From NCBI GenBank assembly GCA_030407005.1, contig JAUDYN010000010.1, forward strand, positions 1,798,001 through 1,862,000: DNA of 64,000 nt. The letters run 5' to 3'. A model generated the notes under the pieces. The model saw only the letters and a program-made list of their open reading frames with translations. It made no database searches and was not told the DNA's origin. Below, one piece after another: positions 46,103-57,564 of the stretch. Position 1 is the stretch's first letter. Every line of letters begins with the position of its first letter. The translations under genes and the position numbers were made by a program. The DNA is from Desarmillaria ectypa (lineage: Eukaryota; Basidiomycota; Agaricomycetes; Agaricales; Physalacriaceae).

Positions 46103-48557
46103 ATGTTGCTCTACTTCCTTGTCCTTCCTACTGTCCTCGCCCTTGCTCCAAGTGGTCCTTGGGATGCATTCAACTATGCACGCAAATCCAAGACCGTTTA
46201 CCCTCGAGACATATACAAAATCGCGGGTTCCGTGTCTGGTGCTAGATACTTGGTAGGGAATGGTGGAAGCGCAACTTTGTCTCCGAATTCATAGTTCACG
46301 CTGGACTTTGGGATCGAGATGCGAAACTTTACTCTTTTGAAGATTCAAGCTCAAGGCTCAAAAATCCTTTCTAGGTCGGGGGTCTTGTCTCGCTCAACTT
46401 TGATGCCGTCGACAATACATCCTCAGTATCTCTTTCTTTCACAGAGTCGCCAGCTTTTGTCAACCCGCTCGCTTCAGACGACTCTTCAAATGCGACACCT
46501 GATATGAACTACGACGGTGTTCTCACAATTCCTGCGCCCTTGTCAAGGGGACGCTGGACCCAGCCTTCTTATTCCCTACGCGGAGGCTTCCGATATCTGA
46601 CCATCGTGTCCCATTCGGGGACCACTCTCGAACTCTCGAACATCTCTTGTGCTATTTTGTTCATGCCTCACGTCGAAGATTTGAGAGCCTATACAGGTTA
46701 CTTTTCCGCTTCGGACCCTGTGTTCCACGATAAATATTTCCTGACGAAAGGTTGATTTCGAGGCTCATGAATTTTCAAATTGTTGATCAGCTACCCATAG
46801 TATGGTATGCTGGCGCGTACACAGTTCAGACAAATACTGTTCCTCTCGACACGGGCCGACAGCTTCTATTCACATGCGCTTCAACCGGTAGGTCGCCCTA
46901 ATCACACCCAACCTCTTCTTCGACATCTCAATATGTATCAGGTTGGTTCAATAACGGAACACTTGGGGTCGGCGGCCCCATACTCATTGATGGTAGTAAT
47001 TTTCCCCTGCTTGTTACTCGTCATTCCAGGGACTGATGGTCAATCATAGGCACAAAACGCGATCGGTGTGTATCTCGGCGTTCTGTCCAGGGAGCCACTT
47101 TTATATTATATTCTCGTGCAGCACAGTATGGCCCGGTAATATAGCCATTTCAGCCCCTGCCCAGTTCGTCCTCACGTTTAATTTGATCCCAACCAGAAGC
47201 TGGTTGTCTACTATGTTTGCTTCTATGAATCCTGAAACAGGCGCGTTACCGTACGCTGGTCCTCCTCTCGGTCTCTACCTGCAGGGATCCGAAACTTATC
47301 ACGCCTGGACTCTCATAGGAACGCGTCAGTATTGTTCTGTGATACCGCGATCTTTGAAGCTGATGCTTGCGTAGACAATTACTATCTTTATTCTGGGGAT
47401 GACGATTGGCTTAGCATGGTCTGGACCAATTACACTCGTGCTGTTGCTTTCTTGGAAGGCAAAGTAGATAGCACTGGGTTAATGAATATCACCGGCATCC
47501 GGGATTGGGGTCGTCTAGGTGCCGGTGGATATAATGCCGAGGGAAATGCAATTCTTTACAAGGCGAGTTCCGTGTTTCCTCTGCGACATCCTCTCTGATA
47601 TCGTATAGGTGCTCTTGACAGCATCGGATCTAGCGAGTTACATCGGCGACGATAGTCTCTCGGCAACTTGGGGAGCAAACGCTACTGCGCTCAAAGCAAA
47701 GTACAACGAGGCATTTTGGGTGGAAGACGCTGGAATGTATCGAGACAATATGATGACTACGCTTTGCCTCCAGGATGCCAACTCGCTTGCCGTTCTTTAT
47801 AATCTGACTGTTTCGGACGATCAGAAGGTCGTTGTGAGCGAAGGGCTGGAAAGGAATTTGAATAATTTAGGACCAGTATCCCCAGAGCTCCCAGATACGA
47901 TCTCGCCGTTTATCAGCGGCTTTGAGGTGGGTGACAGGTATTTGGGAAATGGTAACTCCAAAGTTGATAGCAGTTCCCTTCGATACTAGCTGCAAGCCCA
48001 CTTTGAAGCCGGTCAGGACGACCGAGCGTTGGACCTTTTACGTTGGGAATGGGGATACATGTTATACGCGAATCCGTCTGTACAAAGCACCCTACTAGAA
48101 GGATTTACAGCTAACGGTTCTCTTTGGTACCTCGTCGTTTTATTGTTTTTTGTGTTTATCTAATATCAGCTGCAGGTATCGATCTGACAATGGAAACAAT
48201 TCTGATCCTTCATTTACCTCGCATGCACATGGATGGTCTGCTGGACCTACTTCTGCCCTGACCTTTGATGACCTTGGGTTGACCGTCACGTTGGCCCGGA
48301 GTGCTACTTGGTCTATGAATCCACACATAAATGGTAGACTTCCTGGCGCTGAGGGAGGCTTTGAAACCTCGCTTGGATGGTTTGGTGTTAGATGGATATT
48401 GCAGAACAACCAGTTTTTCATGGAGATTGATACCCCGGAGGGAAACAATGGTCGAGTGAAACCGCCGAGTCAAGGCTCTGTGGTGGTTGTTGATGTCGGT
48501 ATGGAAGGGGAGCTTACCCTGAATGGAGGGAAACATAGTATAGCTATTCCTAGTTAG
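46103..48557 (+). pseudogene. GH78 alpha-L-rhamnosidase-like enzyme with stop and splice lesions
   Basis: Spliced by eye, the gene matches secreted agaricomycete GH78 proteins over its whole length: signal peptide, 'APSGPWDAFNYA', 'RGGFRYLTIVSHSGTT', 'VWYAGAYTVQTNTVPLDTGR', 'DGTKRDRTVWPGN', 'HAWTLIGTHNYYLYSGDDDW', 'GIRDWGRLGAGGYNAEGNAI', 'MYRDNMMTTLCLQDANSLAV', 'FTSHAHGWSAGPTSALTF', 'GGFETSLGWFGVRW'. Such enzymes remove L-rhamnose from plant polymers or glycosides. Lesions: TAG at 46292-46294 in exon 1; the donor of intron 1 reads AT (46319-46320) instead of GT before 'gcga'; and the motif usually ending WPGD reads WPGN. Intron 8 uses a GC donor (47562). A 16-nt exon (47050-47065) encodes the TKRD core of the catalytic motif. 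Apart from these points the frame is clean, so inactivation is recent or an alternative splice bypasses it. Confidence 0.75.
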
Positions 48558-48644
48558 TTATTTCTATGTAGTCTCTCATAGACAGAAGACGATATCATCC
48601 CTCCGTTTTCCCTCTGGTTGAAGTAGGTTCAACGAGCGAACGAA

Positions 48645-48740
48645 CAATTCAATAATAGTAGCTATTTGGCTCTCTTGAGAATGGCAGGACAGGGTAGATA
48701 CGTCATTTCTTGTTTTCTATTTACCTACAGTTTCGGATAG
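48645..48740 (+). repeat. Fossil of the small secreted protein gene
   Basis: The stretch 'tcaacgagcgaacgaacaat' and the following 'ctcttgagaatgg' align with the WPFSSIEN exon region of the genes at 33.6 and 44.6 kb. It is a third, heavily decayed trace of that family, on the plus strand. Confidence 0.5.
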
Positions 48741-51700
48741 CTACGTATGCGCCGTTTTCAGCCTTTTCCCAGCTTTGCCTTTGAATTTTACCTCTATGTC
48801 GTGTCTTCGTACTCTGGCTAATATACACCGTGTTCTCGGGTTGGATATCCCCCTTGAGGTAGACTTCTTACATTAACAGTCAAAATAATGGTGAGGGTCG
48901 TCGGGGAGGACGAAACGTGCCGCGAGGAACGACATAGCGCAAGGAATTCTTTGCACTGATGATTCGAGCTGATTGTAATATTTCATAGGAGATGTTGTCT
49001 AGTTCTTGGAATGAAGAGTTTACAGGCGAAACTGCAGGACTTGAGGAGAATGCTTCATCGGCGGTCTACCCCGCATAACCGGTCATTATGGAGCTCATCG
49101 ATGATGACGGCGATTAATTCCTAAGGCAGGGAACATATTGGGGATTCCATCTCCTTGGAAGAATTATAAGACACTTCCGCACCATGTGAACGTAGTAGTT
49201 ACTTATCCCGGTGGTGGTGGGGAAAGAAACCTGATGTAGATATCCACACCGCCGTCGTACGCGAGCTCGCTTGTTTTCCATTGCCAATCGGGGATACGAC
49301 TAGAAACCAAACATACAAAAGGGCGTCCGACTGGAATTCAGGACAACAGGATAGCGTTTCTGTTGCTGTGCATGTACTCGTGACTAGGCCAGTCTCTGCG
49401 CTCCTCGTGTCAGCAGGTATCTATTGCTTCATTGCCTTCACCGATCGGAACAGGATTTGTCTGCAGGGCATAGTTAGTAGGGCCAACGAAACGCGATAAA
49501 TCACCTCACTTTCTCCAGTAAAAACATAGAATAAAATGAGATGAAAGTGTTAGAGATAAGGCAAAGGCTGACCCCTGTTCGTGCTTGATCTGCCCATGGT
49601 ATTAGAATCCCCTATCGGATAGGTATACCGACCCACCAGCACATCCACAGGCATTCTTTACATTCTGGTTCCAAGGATGTAGCCATGCCAAGTCCTTGGT
49701 ATCGAAAACCTTGACTCGTGAGGTTTAACTGTCATACCCTCATGTACCGCAAGCGATGGCAGTGCATTGGCCTAGGGTCCTTATCGCACCGTTCGCTGCT
49801 GTATGAAATATAACTGGCGGTAGCTTGCCTTCACATATGGATAGTATGATGTTGCCATCTGTTGGCACAGAACGCTGTCGGAATTGATAGATCCCTACGG
49901 AATGTTTTACAATGGATAAACAACGACGATGAGAGTCGTTTACCTTCAAGGCCTCCCTCCTTCCAACACAATGCTCTCTTGTCAACAATTGAATTGTGTT
50001 GCGAAAGAAAAGTACAGCGTATGTAGTAGGCAAAACTATGAATGCTGCGCATGCCTTTCAACGACGTAAGTATCAGAGAATGTCATTAAGAAGACACATG
50101 AGTGATTACAGTTCATGGGAGGCACCATTGCGGCAAGGGCATCACCAATAATGGGTATGTGAACCTCGTGTTCCGTAAATTGCCAGCAAAAGGGAAAATC
50201 CCCGTGAATGAAAGAGTTTCCTTACCTGTGATCTTATCACAGAGCTGGAGTACACGCAGTTTTCGGAAGATTGCCAGGCATGCGGCAATATTGCCCTTTG
50301 GATGAACATACATTTGTATGTAGCCGACATCAGTTAAATGAATGAGGGTATTATTAGTCTTATTGTTCCTTTTGGAAGATAGACACAGCTTTCTGGAGTA
50401 TTTATTAATAGATCCGGATATATTTTACTCACTCCACTTTTCATTATAGACACGAAGCTCCACCATTCTACTAAATCTCGTTCTGTCAGCGGAGGATATT
50501 CGCCGTTGAAAATAAAAACACCCTACCTCATCTTCCTGACTGATGTCGGTTGTTACTATTGCAGTGGGAGGCTTGCTGAGCAGAGAATACTGAATTGTTC
50601 ACTATTAGAGCTTGGGACGAGCTCCTTAAATACTACAGGGTGTATCTAGAATGTTCTACTAAAGTACCTAATTATATCCTAGTATCGTACCAAATTGATG
50701 GTACCGAAGGTTCGGGAATCTTCTGGCACATGCTTGAAGTTGCAAATCCCAACATTGGTTCTGTAGAAATCTCTCGTTGTTTGTTAGCAGTTCGACAGCC
50801 AGGCAGAAGCAGACATTTGAAACACTTCCATTGGCGGACCGGGGAATGATTTTGGAACGATGAGGGAAACTGCTTTGCTTATATAAGTGATGCGGCTTCA
50901 GCGGATCAAAAAATAGAAGCAAATAATTTCATCTTCCGTCTTCGTACGCGACGGCAACGACGCGCATCCGTCCCCTCAGTGCTAGCGCTCAACTCTTGAA
51001 AGTTGCAGCCCGTTACATTTTATCATGAGGTTCGTATCATTTGTTCTAAATATGAAATAATTTCTCACCGCTACGTTCGCTCTCCGCTAGAAATAGCTCA
51101 TCAATGATGACCATTAGCGGCTAGCCCGCCACTGTCATGGTGGACTGCGTCTATATATCTCATACCGAGCCCGAGTATTACTCACTTGTTATACGTAAAC
51201 AGACCCTCTGAGCCAATTTTTCCGGGAAAATTTAGATTTCAACCCTTCTGCTCAAACCCAAAACCGGGGCGACGCCTCCGGCGCAGAACCATCCGAGAGT
51301 CTGAACACTAAGGAGGTCCAGTTTTAGTTGATGCTGTGCCACCACTTATCCCTGAGATGATTTACCTTCTTCATAATAAGCTCATGTACTCTAATTTCAA
51401 GGATGTCTCCGTTTTTGCAATGTACGCGGGATTGTGCAACCAGCACAGAGTGTTCTCCAGCTTTCCATTGAGAACGATACGACCCGAATATTCTCCGCAC
51501 ACATTTGGGCGATACTCGAGCATCTCCTGATTGGTGTATTCAATGTGCATGCGCAACATTGAAAATATTTCCGACTTCAGCTTTGTGATACCTGAACGGG
51601 TTTCCGATGTATCTTGTGGCTGTGTTATCTAAAATGCTTATATCCTTCCCTAGTATCCCGAACAACTGTGTAGTCCCTCATTCAGGTCATTGTTTCTCAA

Positions 51701-52356
51701 TTCGTCTTGTATAATTTGATGCTATAGTCATCGGATCGATAAACGCGTCTTACTAGCATTCCCGTCGGTGACCAGAAGCCCGCATCGGAACCGACACAGG
51801 CTTCGGCGCGAGAACACGGAGACGGCAGTGTAGCATGTATATCCATGGATCATTCTGCTCCTAATGGCTTGGTTACAACTTTCAGAATAGGACTCTGGCA
51901 CATGTTTTTACGACCAGTACCAACACTGATGATTCTCTCTCTGGCCATCAATGAAGTTCAACTTGTCTCATGCTTACTTTCATTCTTACCGCAAAACAGG
52001 CGACTTGAAAGCACAAAAAACGCAATCTAGATCCCGCAGGATCAGTGATGTAAAGGCGCGGGCATCATCTTATAGCTATGTACCTTTTGACATGACCCAA
52101 TGACAGCAATATCCCACTGCAATACAATTACACCGAATCAACTGCGCTTCGTGGTGATGTACTTGAGGCATTTTTACCCGAACCATATCGTCTACGAGGT
52201 CCAGAGAGGTACAACGGCATCATTTTTCTTGTTTCACTAATGGATCTCTAGATGTGCCTAGCGCCAGCGTGATGAGCATCACGTCCTAGGACGTTTAATG
52301 GAAAGTGCGTGAAACTCTCATCCGAGTCTCGGCACTAATATTCATTTCAACGCAGA
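48741..52356. other. Gene-poor stretch upstream of laccase 2
   Basis: No supported gene in 3.6 kb. The part from about 51240 is related to the flank of laccase 1. The part at 50200-50520 is duplicated at 56180-56490. Confidence 0.5.
50200..50520 (+). repeat. Direct duplication of 56180-56490
   Basis: Shared blocks in the same order: 'AAGAGTTTCCTTACC' / 'AAAAGTTTCCTTACC', 'GAATGAG', 'CTTTTGGAAGATAGA' / 'GCCTTTGGAAGATGGA', and 'TCTCGTTCTGTCAGCGGAG', identical in both. The 56 kb copy lies just beside LTR 3 and leads into an F-box remnant; here no F-box follows. Confidence 0.65.
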
Positions 52357-52362
52357 TATAAA
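52357..52362 (+). promoter_or_regulatory. TATA box of laccase 2
   Basis: TATAAA 37-42 nt before the ATG at 52399, in the same context (CGCAGATATAAAG) as laccase 1. Confidence 0.7.
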
Positions 52363-52398
52363 GCGAGTTCAAAGGACCATCTTGCTCTACAGGTCGAC

Positions 52399-55079
52399 AT
52401 GGCTTTTGCTCTCCTTCCTCTGCTCGCCCTGATTCTCGTTCTCCCTAGCTCTCACGGCCAACGACCGGGAACCATCGGTCCTGTCGGAGACCTCGTCATC
52501 TCCGATGGAAATGTCAGCCCCGATGGCTTTGAACGCCTCGCCGCATTGGCGAACTGGCAGATAGATCGCACACTCATCAGAGGAAACAAGGTTGGCCTCT
52601 CAGCTGCCCATCCACAATGCCTTTTATGGGTGTTCTGTTCAGGGAGATACATTCCGAATCAATGTCGTCAACCAGCTCGACAACAACACCATTCTGCAGA
52701 GCACATCTATCGTACGTTGGTTCTCTGATACACGATCTCCGCATCTCATGCCTTCCTACAGCACTGGCACGGAATTTTCCAGAAGGGAACTGGGTGGGCT
52801 GACGGACCCGCTTTTGTCAGCCAGGTAATATGGAGTAATGGATTCCGTTGTACACTCTTACTAATGAGAACCAGTGTCCGATCGTGAAAAACGACTCTTT
52901 TCTCTACACATTTGATTCTGCCGACCAAGCTGGAACGTTCTGGTACCACTCTCATCTGTGTACGAACGTTCTTTCTTCATTATACCTGTTCCGGAGGATA
53001 ATAACGGTCGCTCTAGCTACCCAATACTGTGACGGCCTTCGCGGACCTTTGATCATCTACGACCCCAATGATCCACATGCTGACCTGTATGATGTCGATG
53101 ATGGTATGTTGACACGCCTTCTTGCTTGTATTACAGCATGACTCTGCCACAGACACTACTAGCATCTTGACGTTATCGGACTGGTACCATACACCTGCCA
53201 AACAATTAACTTTCCCGTAATATTATTTCTCTGCTATATCATGCGAACATCGCAGCTAATCATCATCATATAGCACTCCAGATGCTATACTTTTCAACGG
53301 CTTGGGACGGTATGGAAATTTCATCTTCGGAATCTCGCAGATGACGTTAATTAGAGACTTAGATGGAGTGGAAACGCCACAAGCGATTTAGCTGTCGTGA
53401 ACGTCACGAAGGGAACACGGTACGTGTGTTATTTGTGTGTCATTCAATGTCCTTCTGATGAGTACAATGCAGGTATCGCATCCGAATGCTCAACATCGCG
53501 TGCGACGCGGCGCTCACCGTCACTATCGATAACCACACAATGTGATTATCCACCTTTTCCCCCCCTTTCGATGGTTCCTTTGTTTACCGGTGATGTTCAG
53601 GACTATTATCGAAGCCGATAGTGTCAACGTTGTTCCGTACACTGTAGATGAAATCCAGATCTTTGTTGGTATGTTCATCGTCATCATCTTCTGGGGATGA
53701 AGGCGAGCTAACACGTCTTCCCTCTCCGTCCTCTTTAGCTCAACGATACTCTTTTGTCGTCCGTTTCAGACTCTTCTTTGAATATTCGCATAGTTACTGA
53801 TATATGTTCCAGTTGAACGCGGACCAGGAAATTGGTAACTACTGTATGTCTATCCTTTATCGCTATCAGAAACCATTCCTTGACACCGACATCTTAAGGG
53901 ATCCGTGCTAATCCCAGTGTTGGTACGCAGGGTTTCAGCGGTGGCATCAATTCTGCGATCCTCAGATACAACGGTGCCGCTGCTGTAGAGCCCAATACTG
54001 TGGAATCTACGAGTGTATTGACGATGAATGAGACCCAGTTGGTGGTAAGTTTTACAAATTTATGTAATATTCGCACCGAAACTGACGACCGTCTTCTGAA
54101 AGCCGCTTGAAAACCCAGGAGCTGTATGTTCCGCTTAACTTAACTGATATTCATTCATAGTCTGAATATTCTACAGCCAGGATCCCCGGAAATCGGAGGC
54201 GTCGACATGGCGATGAATCTAGCGTTCGCCTTTGTACGCCTTTGCTCCACTTCATCTTCCCATCCTTTCTAATTCTGGCCATACAGACAAGCGCTGGATC
54301 GTTCACAGTCAACGGGGACAAATTTGTTTCCCCGACAGTTCCAGTCCTTTTGCAGATTTTGAGCGGTGCACAGAATGCTAATGACCTCCTTCCCGCGGGC
54401 TCTGTCTACTCTCTTCCGTTGAATTCTACAATCGAAATTTCTATGCCGGGCGGTGTCGTTGGCGGAGGGGTGAAAATCCTTTCATACTTTATGCGCTGCA
54501 TTATCTGATACTCATCTTTTTAATACCAGCATCCGATGCATTTGCACGGCGTATGTTCTCTTTCAATCCTGTTGGCTGTTCGTTCTCATGAATTTATTAT
54601 GGCTAGCACACCTTCTCTGTCGTCCGAAGCGCTGGTAGTACCGTGTACAACTACAAGAATCCTGTGAGACGGGACACTGTCAACATCGGTAATTCGGGCG
54701 ACAATGTTACGATCCGGTTCACGACTGATAACCCTGGACCATGGTTCCTTCACTGGTCGGTTGCCCTCTACCACTTTACACTGATAATGAGCTAACATTC
54801 CTTTGCAGCCACATTGATTGGCACTTAGAGGCGTGCGTCCTCTTATCCTATCCGCTTGGCCGCTTGGCCAATTTGCTAATGACTTCTCTGATAGTGGATT
54901 TGCGATTGTTCTTGCTGAAGCTACAGAAAGTTGGAACTCTACCATTCATCCCACTGGTATGCCGTTTTTTCATTTTCCTCATGGGCGGGCGTCATCCTGA
55001 TTCCTAATTTCCCATCCCTGAAGATCAATGGGACCAACTCTGCCCCAAATACAATGCCACACCCTCAGCAGACCTTTAA
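52399..55079 (+). CDS. Laccase 2 (secreted multicopper oxidase), 21 exons
   Basis: Paralogue of laccase 1 with the same exon structure. Joining the exons gives an unbroken protein of about 519 residues: signal peptide ([20 protein letters not shown]), '[20 protein letters not shown]', and copper motifs 'HWHGIFQKG', 'WYHSHLSTQYCDG', 'HPMHLHGHTF' and '[18 protein letters not shown]'. The type-1 axial position is Phe, against Leu in laccase 1; the third motif has Met for the usual Phe. It keeps potential N-glycosylation sites ('NAT', 'NVT', 'NHT') that laccase 1 has lost. One donor (after 'NHTM') is GTGATT, weaker than the GTAAGT at the same site in laccase 1. Stop TAA at 55077-55079. The enzyme would oxidise phenolic substrates extracellularly. 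Confidence 0.9.
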
Positions 55080-55635
55080 GACGCTTTCTGTAGACTTTTC
55101 TCGTACTTAAATCTATTGATTTGGACTTCTTTTTATTTTATGGCTCTGATATTTAACCATCCTTCTCCGTCTTGATACGATTACATATCCTGTGTTTATT
55201 CTTTGAAAAGCCTTTTCTCTCTCCCTCTGCTGTGACGTGTGAACTATGAAATGGGACAGGTGCGATATCTCAGCACAAGTCTGACTAAGCTCCCCGGCTT
55301 GTAGCAACCATAAATTCCGTCGTCGTCGTCATCGTCATCAACACCAACAAGGAAAGGTGGCCCGTAGAAAATACAGTGATGCCTCCGCCAGGAGCTGAAA
55401 GATTCGCGGCGATGTTCAAGCCCCATATCCTTATATAAGCGATTGCCGTTTTCCCTGCTCTCTCTCATCTTCGCGTCGGGCAGTACCACCGCGTTCTCTC
55501 ACATGTCTGGGCTTGCTCGCATGATGACATATGGGCTAAGTCTGGTCATGAGAGTGATATTGTCGGTGGTCCTGTATGCCAAAATGAGGCATGGAACAGC
55601 AATCCCATCAACAGCGGAGAATTTCAAAGTCTTCG
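55080..55635. other. Spacer, nothing recognised
   Basis: Contains a short CGTCGTCATCGTCATC-type run near 55320-55340. A plus-strand frame at 55443-55676 has no recognisable motif and runs into the LTR. Confidence 0.4.
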
Positions 55636-56160
55636 TTTTAAGAATCTTCCGAAATCTGCGAGGTATGATGTATTAGAAAGGATGTCTGTCGTTAGGGAAT
55701 AGAATGGATTTTAGCGAGGATTCGTGAGGTGATCTGAGAGGTCCGATTTGCGAAATAAACGAGGACAGTAAGCACGAAGCAATAACTGTAGGAGATAGCT
55801 GGTAAGTGCGAAGCTATTATGGGCCGTAAGTGAAGGCAAGCGCTAAGCGTAGCCTGAGGGTGGTGTTGGAAAGCGGTCAGCGTATCCAATGGGTTATTCA
55901 GCAATCGCTGGTCGTAGCTGAGGGTTCACGCAGTGAAGGTGTACTGAAAGTAGTAGATTTGTTCGATGTTTTAATACAATGATATGGACATATTTATGTA
56001 CTAAGGAAGGGTTCAATTCATTATTGTTCTATAATGTTCCATTTTATTCTAGTAAAACAGAAAGAGTAAGATAAAATACGGGCGAATCACTGCTAAGACT
56101 GGGAAGGCCGAGTAAAGCATGTGTTGACTCATGCACCATTGTAAAAATTCAGCCATGAAA
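55636..56160 (-). mobile_element. Solo LTR 3, inverted and diverged
   Basis: The reverse complement aligns with LTR 1 along most of its length: TTTCATGG start (from TGTTATGG), 'GGTGCATGAGTCAAC', 'CTCGGCCTTC', 'CACTGCGTGAAC', the TACGCTTAGCGCTTGC-type repeats, 'CTATTCCCTAACGAC' and 'GATTTCGGAAGATTCTTAAA'. Terminal bases are mutated and no target duplication is visible (flanks cttcg / gagac), so it is older than LTRs 1 and 2. Edges are approximate. Confidence 0.75.
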
Positions 56161-56179
56161 GAGACGAGTTTCGTGAAAG

Positions 56180-56490
56180 AAAAAGTTTCCTTACCATTCA
56201 CCTTCCAGATAAGAAGGACTGAAAAAACTACGTTTCTCTGAATGGGAGGTGTCTTTGTACGTCCTCGGAGTACTAGGTCGACTGGAGTTTGAGATCAGTT
56301 GTCGAATGTTACATAAGTGAATGAGAAATTTACGCTGCTTTGTTACAGCCTTTGGAAGATGGAGAGAATCCCCTCAGACGTGCATCAATAAATTAATAAG
56401 TGTTATTGACCCCGTTTTTTAAATGTAAGCTTCATCATTCTATCATATCATCTCGTTCTGTCAGCGGAGTATAAATATTTACCCTCCCTC
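56180..56490 (+). repeat. Direct duplication of 50200-50520
   Basis: Second copy of the block described at 50200-50520; it begins within 20 bp of the end of LTR 3. Confidence 0.65.
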
Positions 56491-56730
56491 GCCCGATCAA
56501 TCGTCCAGTCATCGCGTCGTGTGTGTCTCGGGTCGTCGTCTCGGTCGCGTGCCGCGGGAGTACTTTGGGCCTGGTCTCTTTGTGTAATTTGCCGTCAGCG
56601 GCTGTCCCATGTTACTCTGATCACACGTGTGATGTCGACTGTCTTTATTCCCGTCGTAGAGGATGGCAATTTCAAATCAAGTTGGGAACTGCACTGGCAG
56701 GACGATAATATTTGACCGGGCTTTTCGCTA

Positions 56731-57564
56731 GTGTTCACATCGATGGCCGGCTCCACGAGCCAAGACAGTTTCCTATCACCAGACCTGTTTAATAGAATTA
56801 TCGACGAAGTCCATCTTTTCCCTCGAGATGAGGATGATAGCTCTGATGACGAAGATGAGCTTGATAGCTTTGGTGAGGCACACCCTAAAGATAGGCGCAT
56901 CTCAACCCTTGTTTCTTTTTCATTAGTTTTCAGGAAATGGCTACCACGCAGCCGATACCATATCTTCGAACCACCTCCGTTTCCTTTTACAACTATGCAT
57001 CCTTCATAAAGCTCCTTGACAGTCCTCCCTATACTTTTTTCGCGTCTGTTTACGCCCTGCGTCTCGACGAAAATATGGTTAAAAATTATCTGGATCATCC
57101 TGATCTAGGGCCCGGTTCCTTTTGGCTCCACTATACTCTTTCGACAGGCTTCCTATTCAACTTCTCAAACCTCAAAACGCTACGCATATCCGGTGCCCAA
57201 TTTGACTGGGCGTCAGATGACGACCTTGAAGATGGTCTCCTAGGTCCCTCCCGAGTGTTACAAATCTGACTCTGAGCACTTGTCATTTTCGTATACTGGG
57301 CGATATGGTGTATACTTTGTCATCGCCACTGCACTGGTGTCTGCGCATCTGCAGCTCATCTACCTCGTGGATCCAAGTATCACGTTTCCAACCGAATTCG
57401 CTCCCCGAATCCCCCTCCACGAATCGTTGACATCACTGAAGATCAACATTTATACCCACCCTTCACTTGTACAAGTCATATCTATGGCTAGCGCATCACT
57501 CAAGCATTTGAGCATAGGTATATCCTCAGCTTTTGGAACAGGTACGTACATTTGCATATACTAA
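56731..57564 (+). pseudogene. F-box-type gene with frameshift
   Basis: Begins 'MAGSTSQDSFLSPDLFNRII' (ATG at 56743; another at 56731), an acidic insert 'EDDSSDDEDELDS', then 'FSLVFRKWLPRSRYHIF'. One nucleotide out of frame the coding resumes with 'TTSVSFYNYASFIKLLDSPP', 'FSNLKTLRISGAQFDWASDD' and ends at TGA 57267-57269; LRR-like coding goes on in another frame ('SLTSLKINIYTHPSLVQVIS'). It is closely related to the remnants at 29.2-29.8 and 30.4-30.8 kb, which lie on the minus strand. Residual pieces may extend to 58168. Confidence 0.65.
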
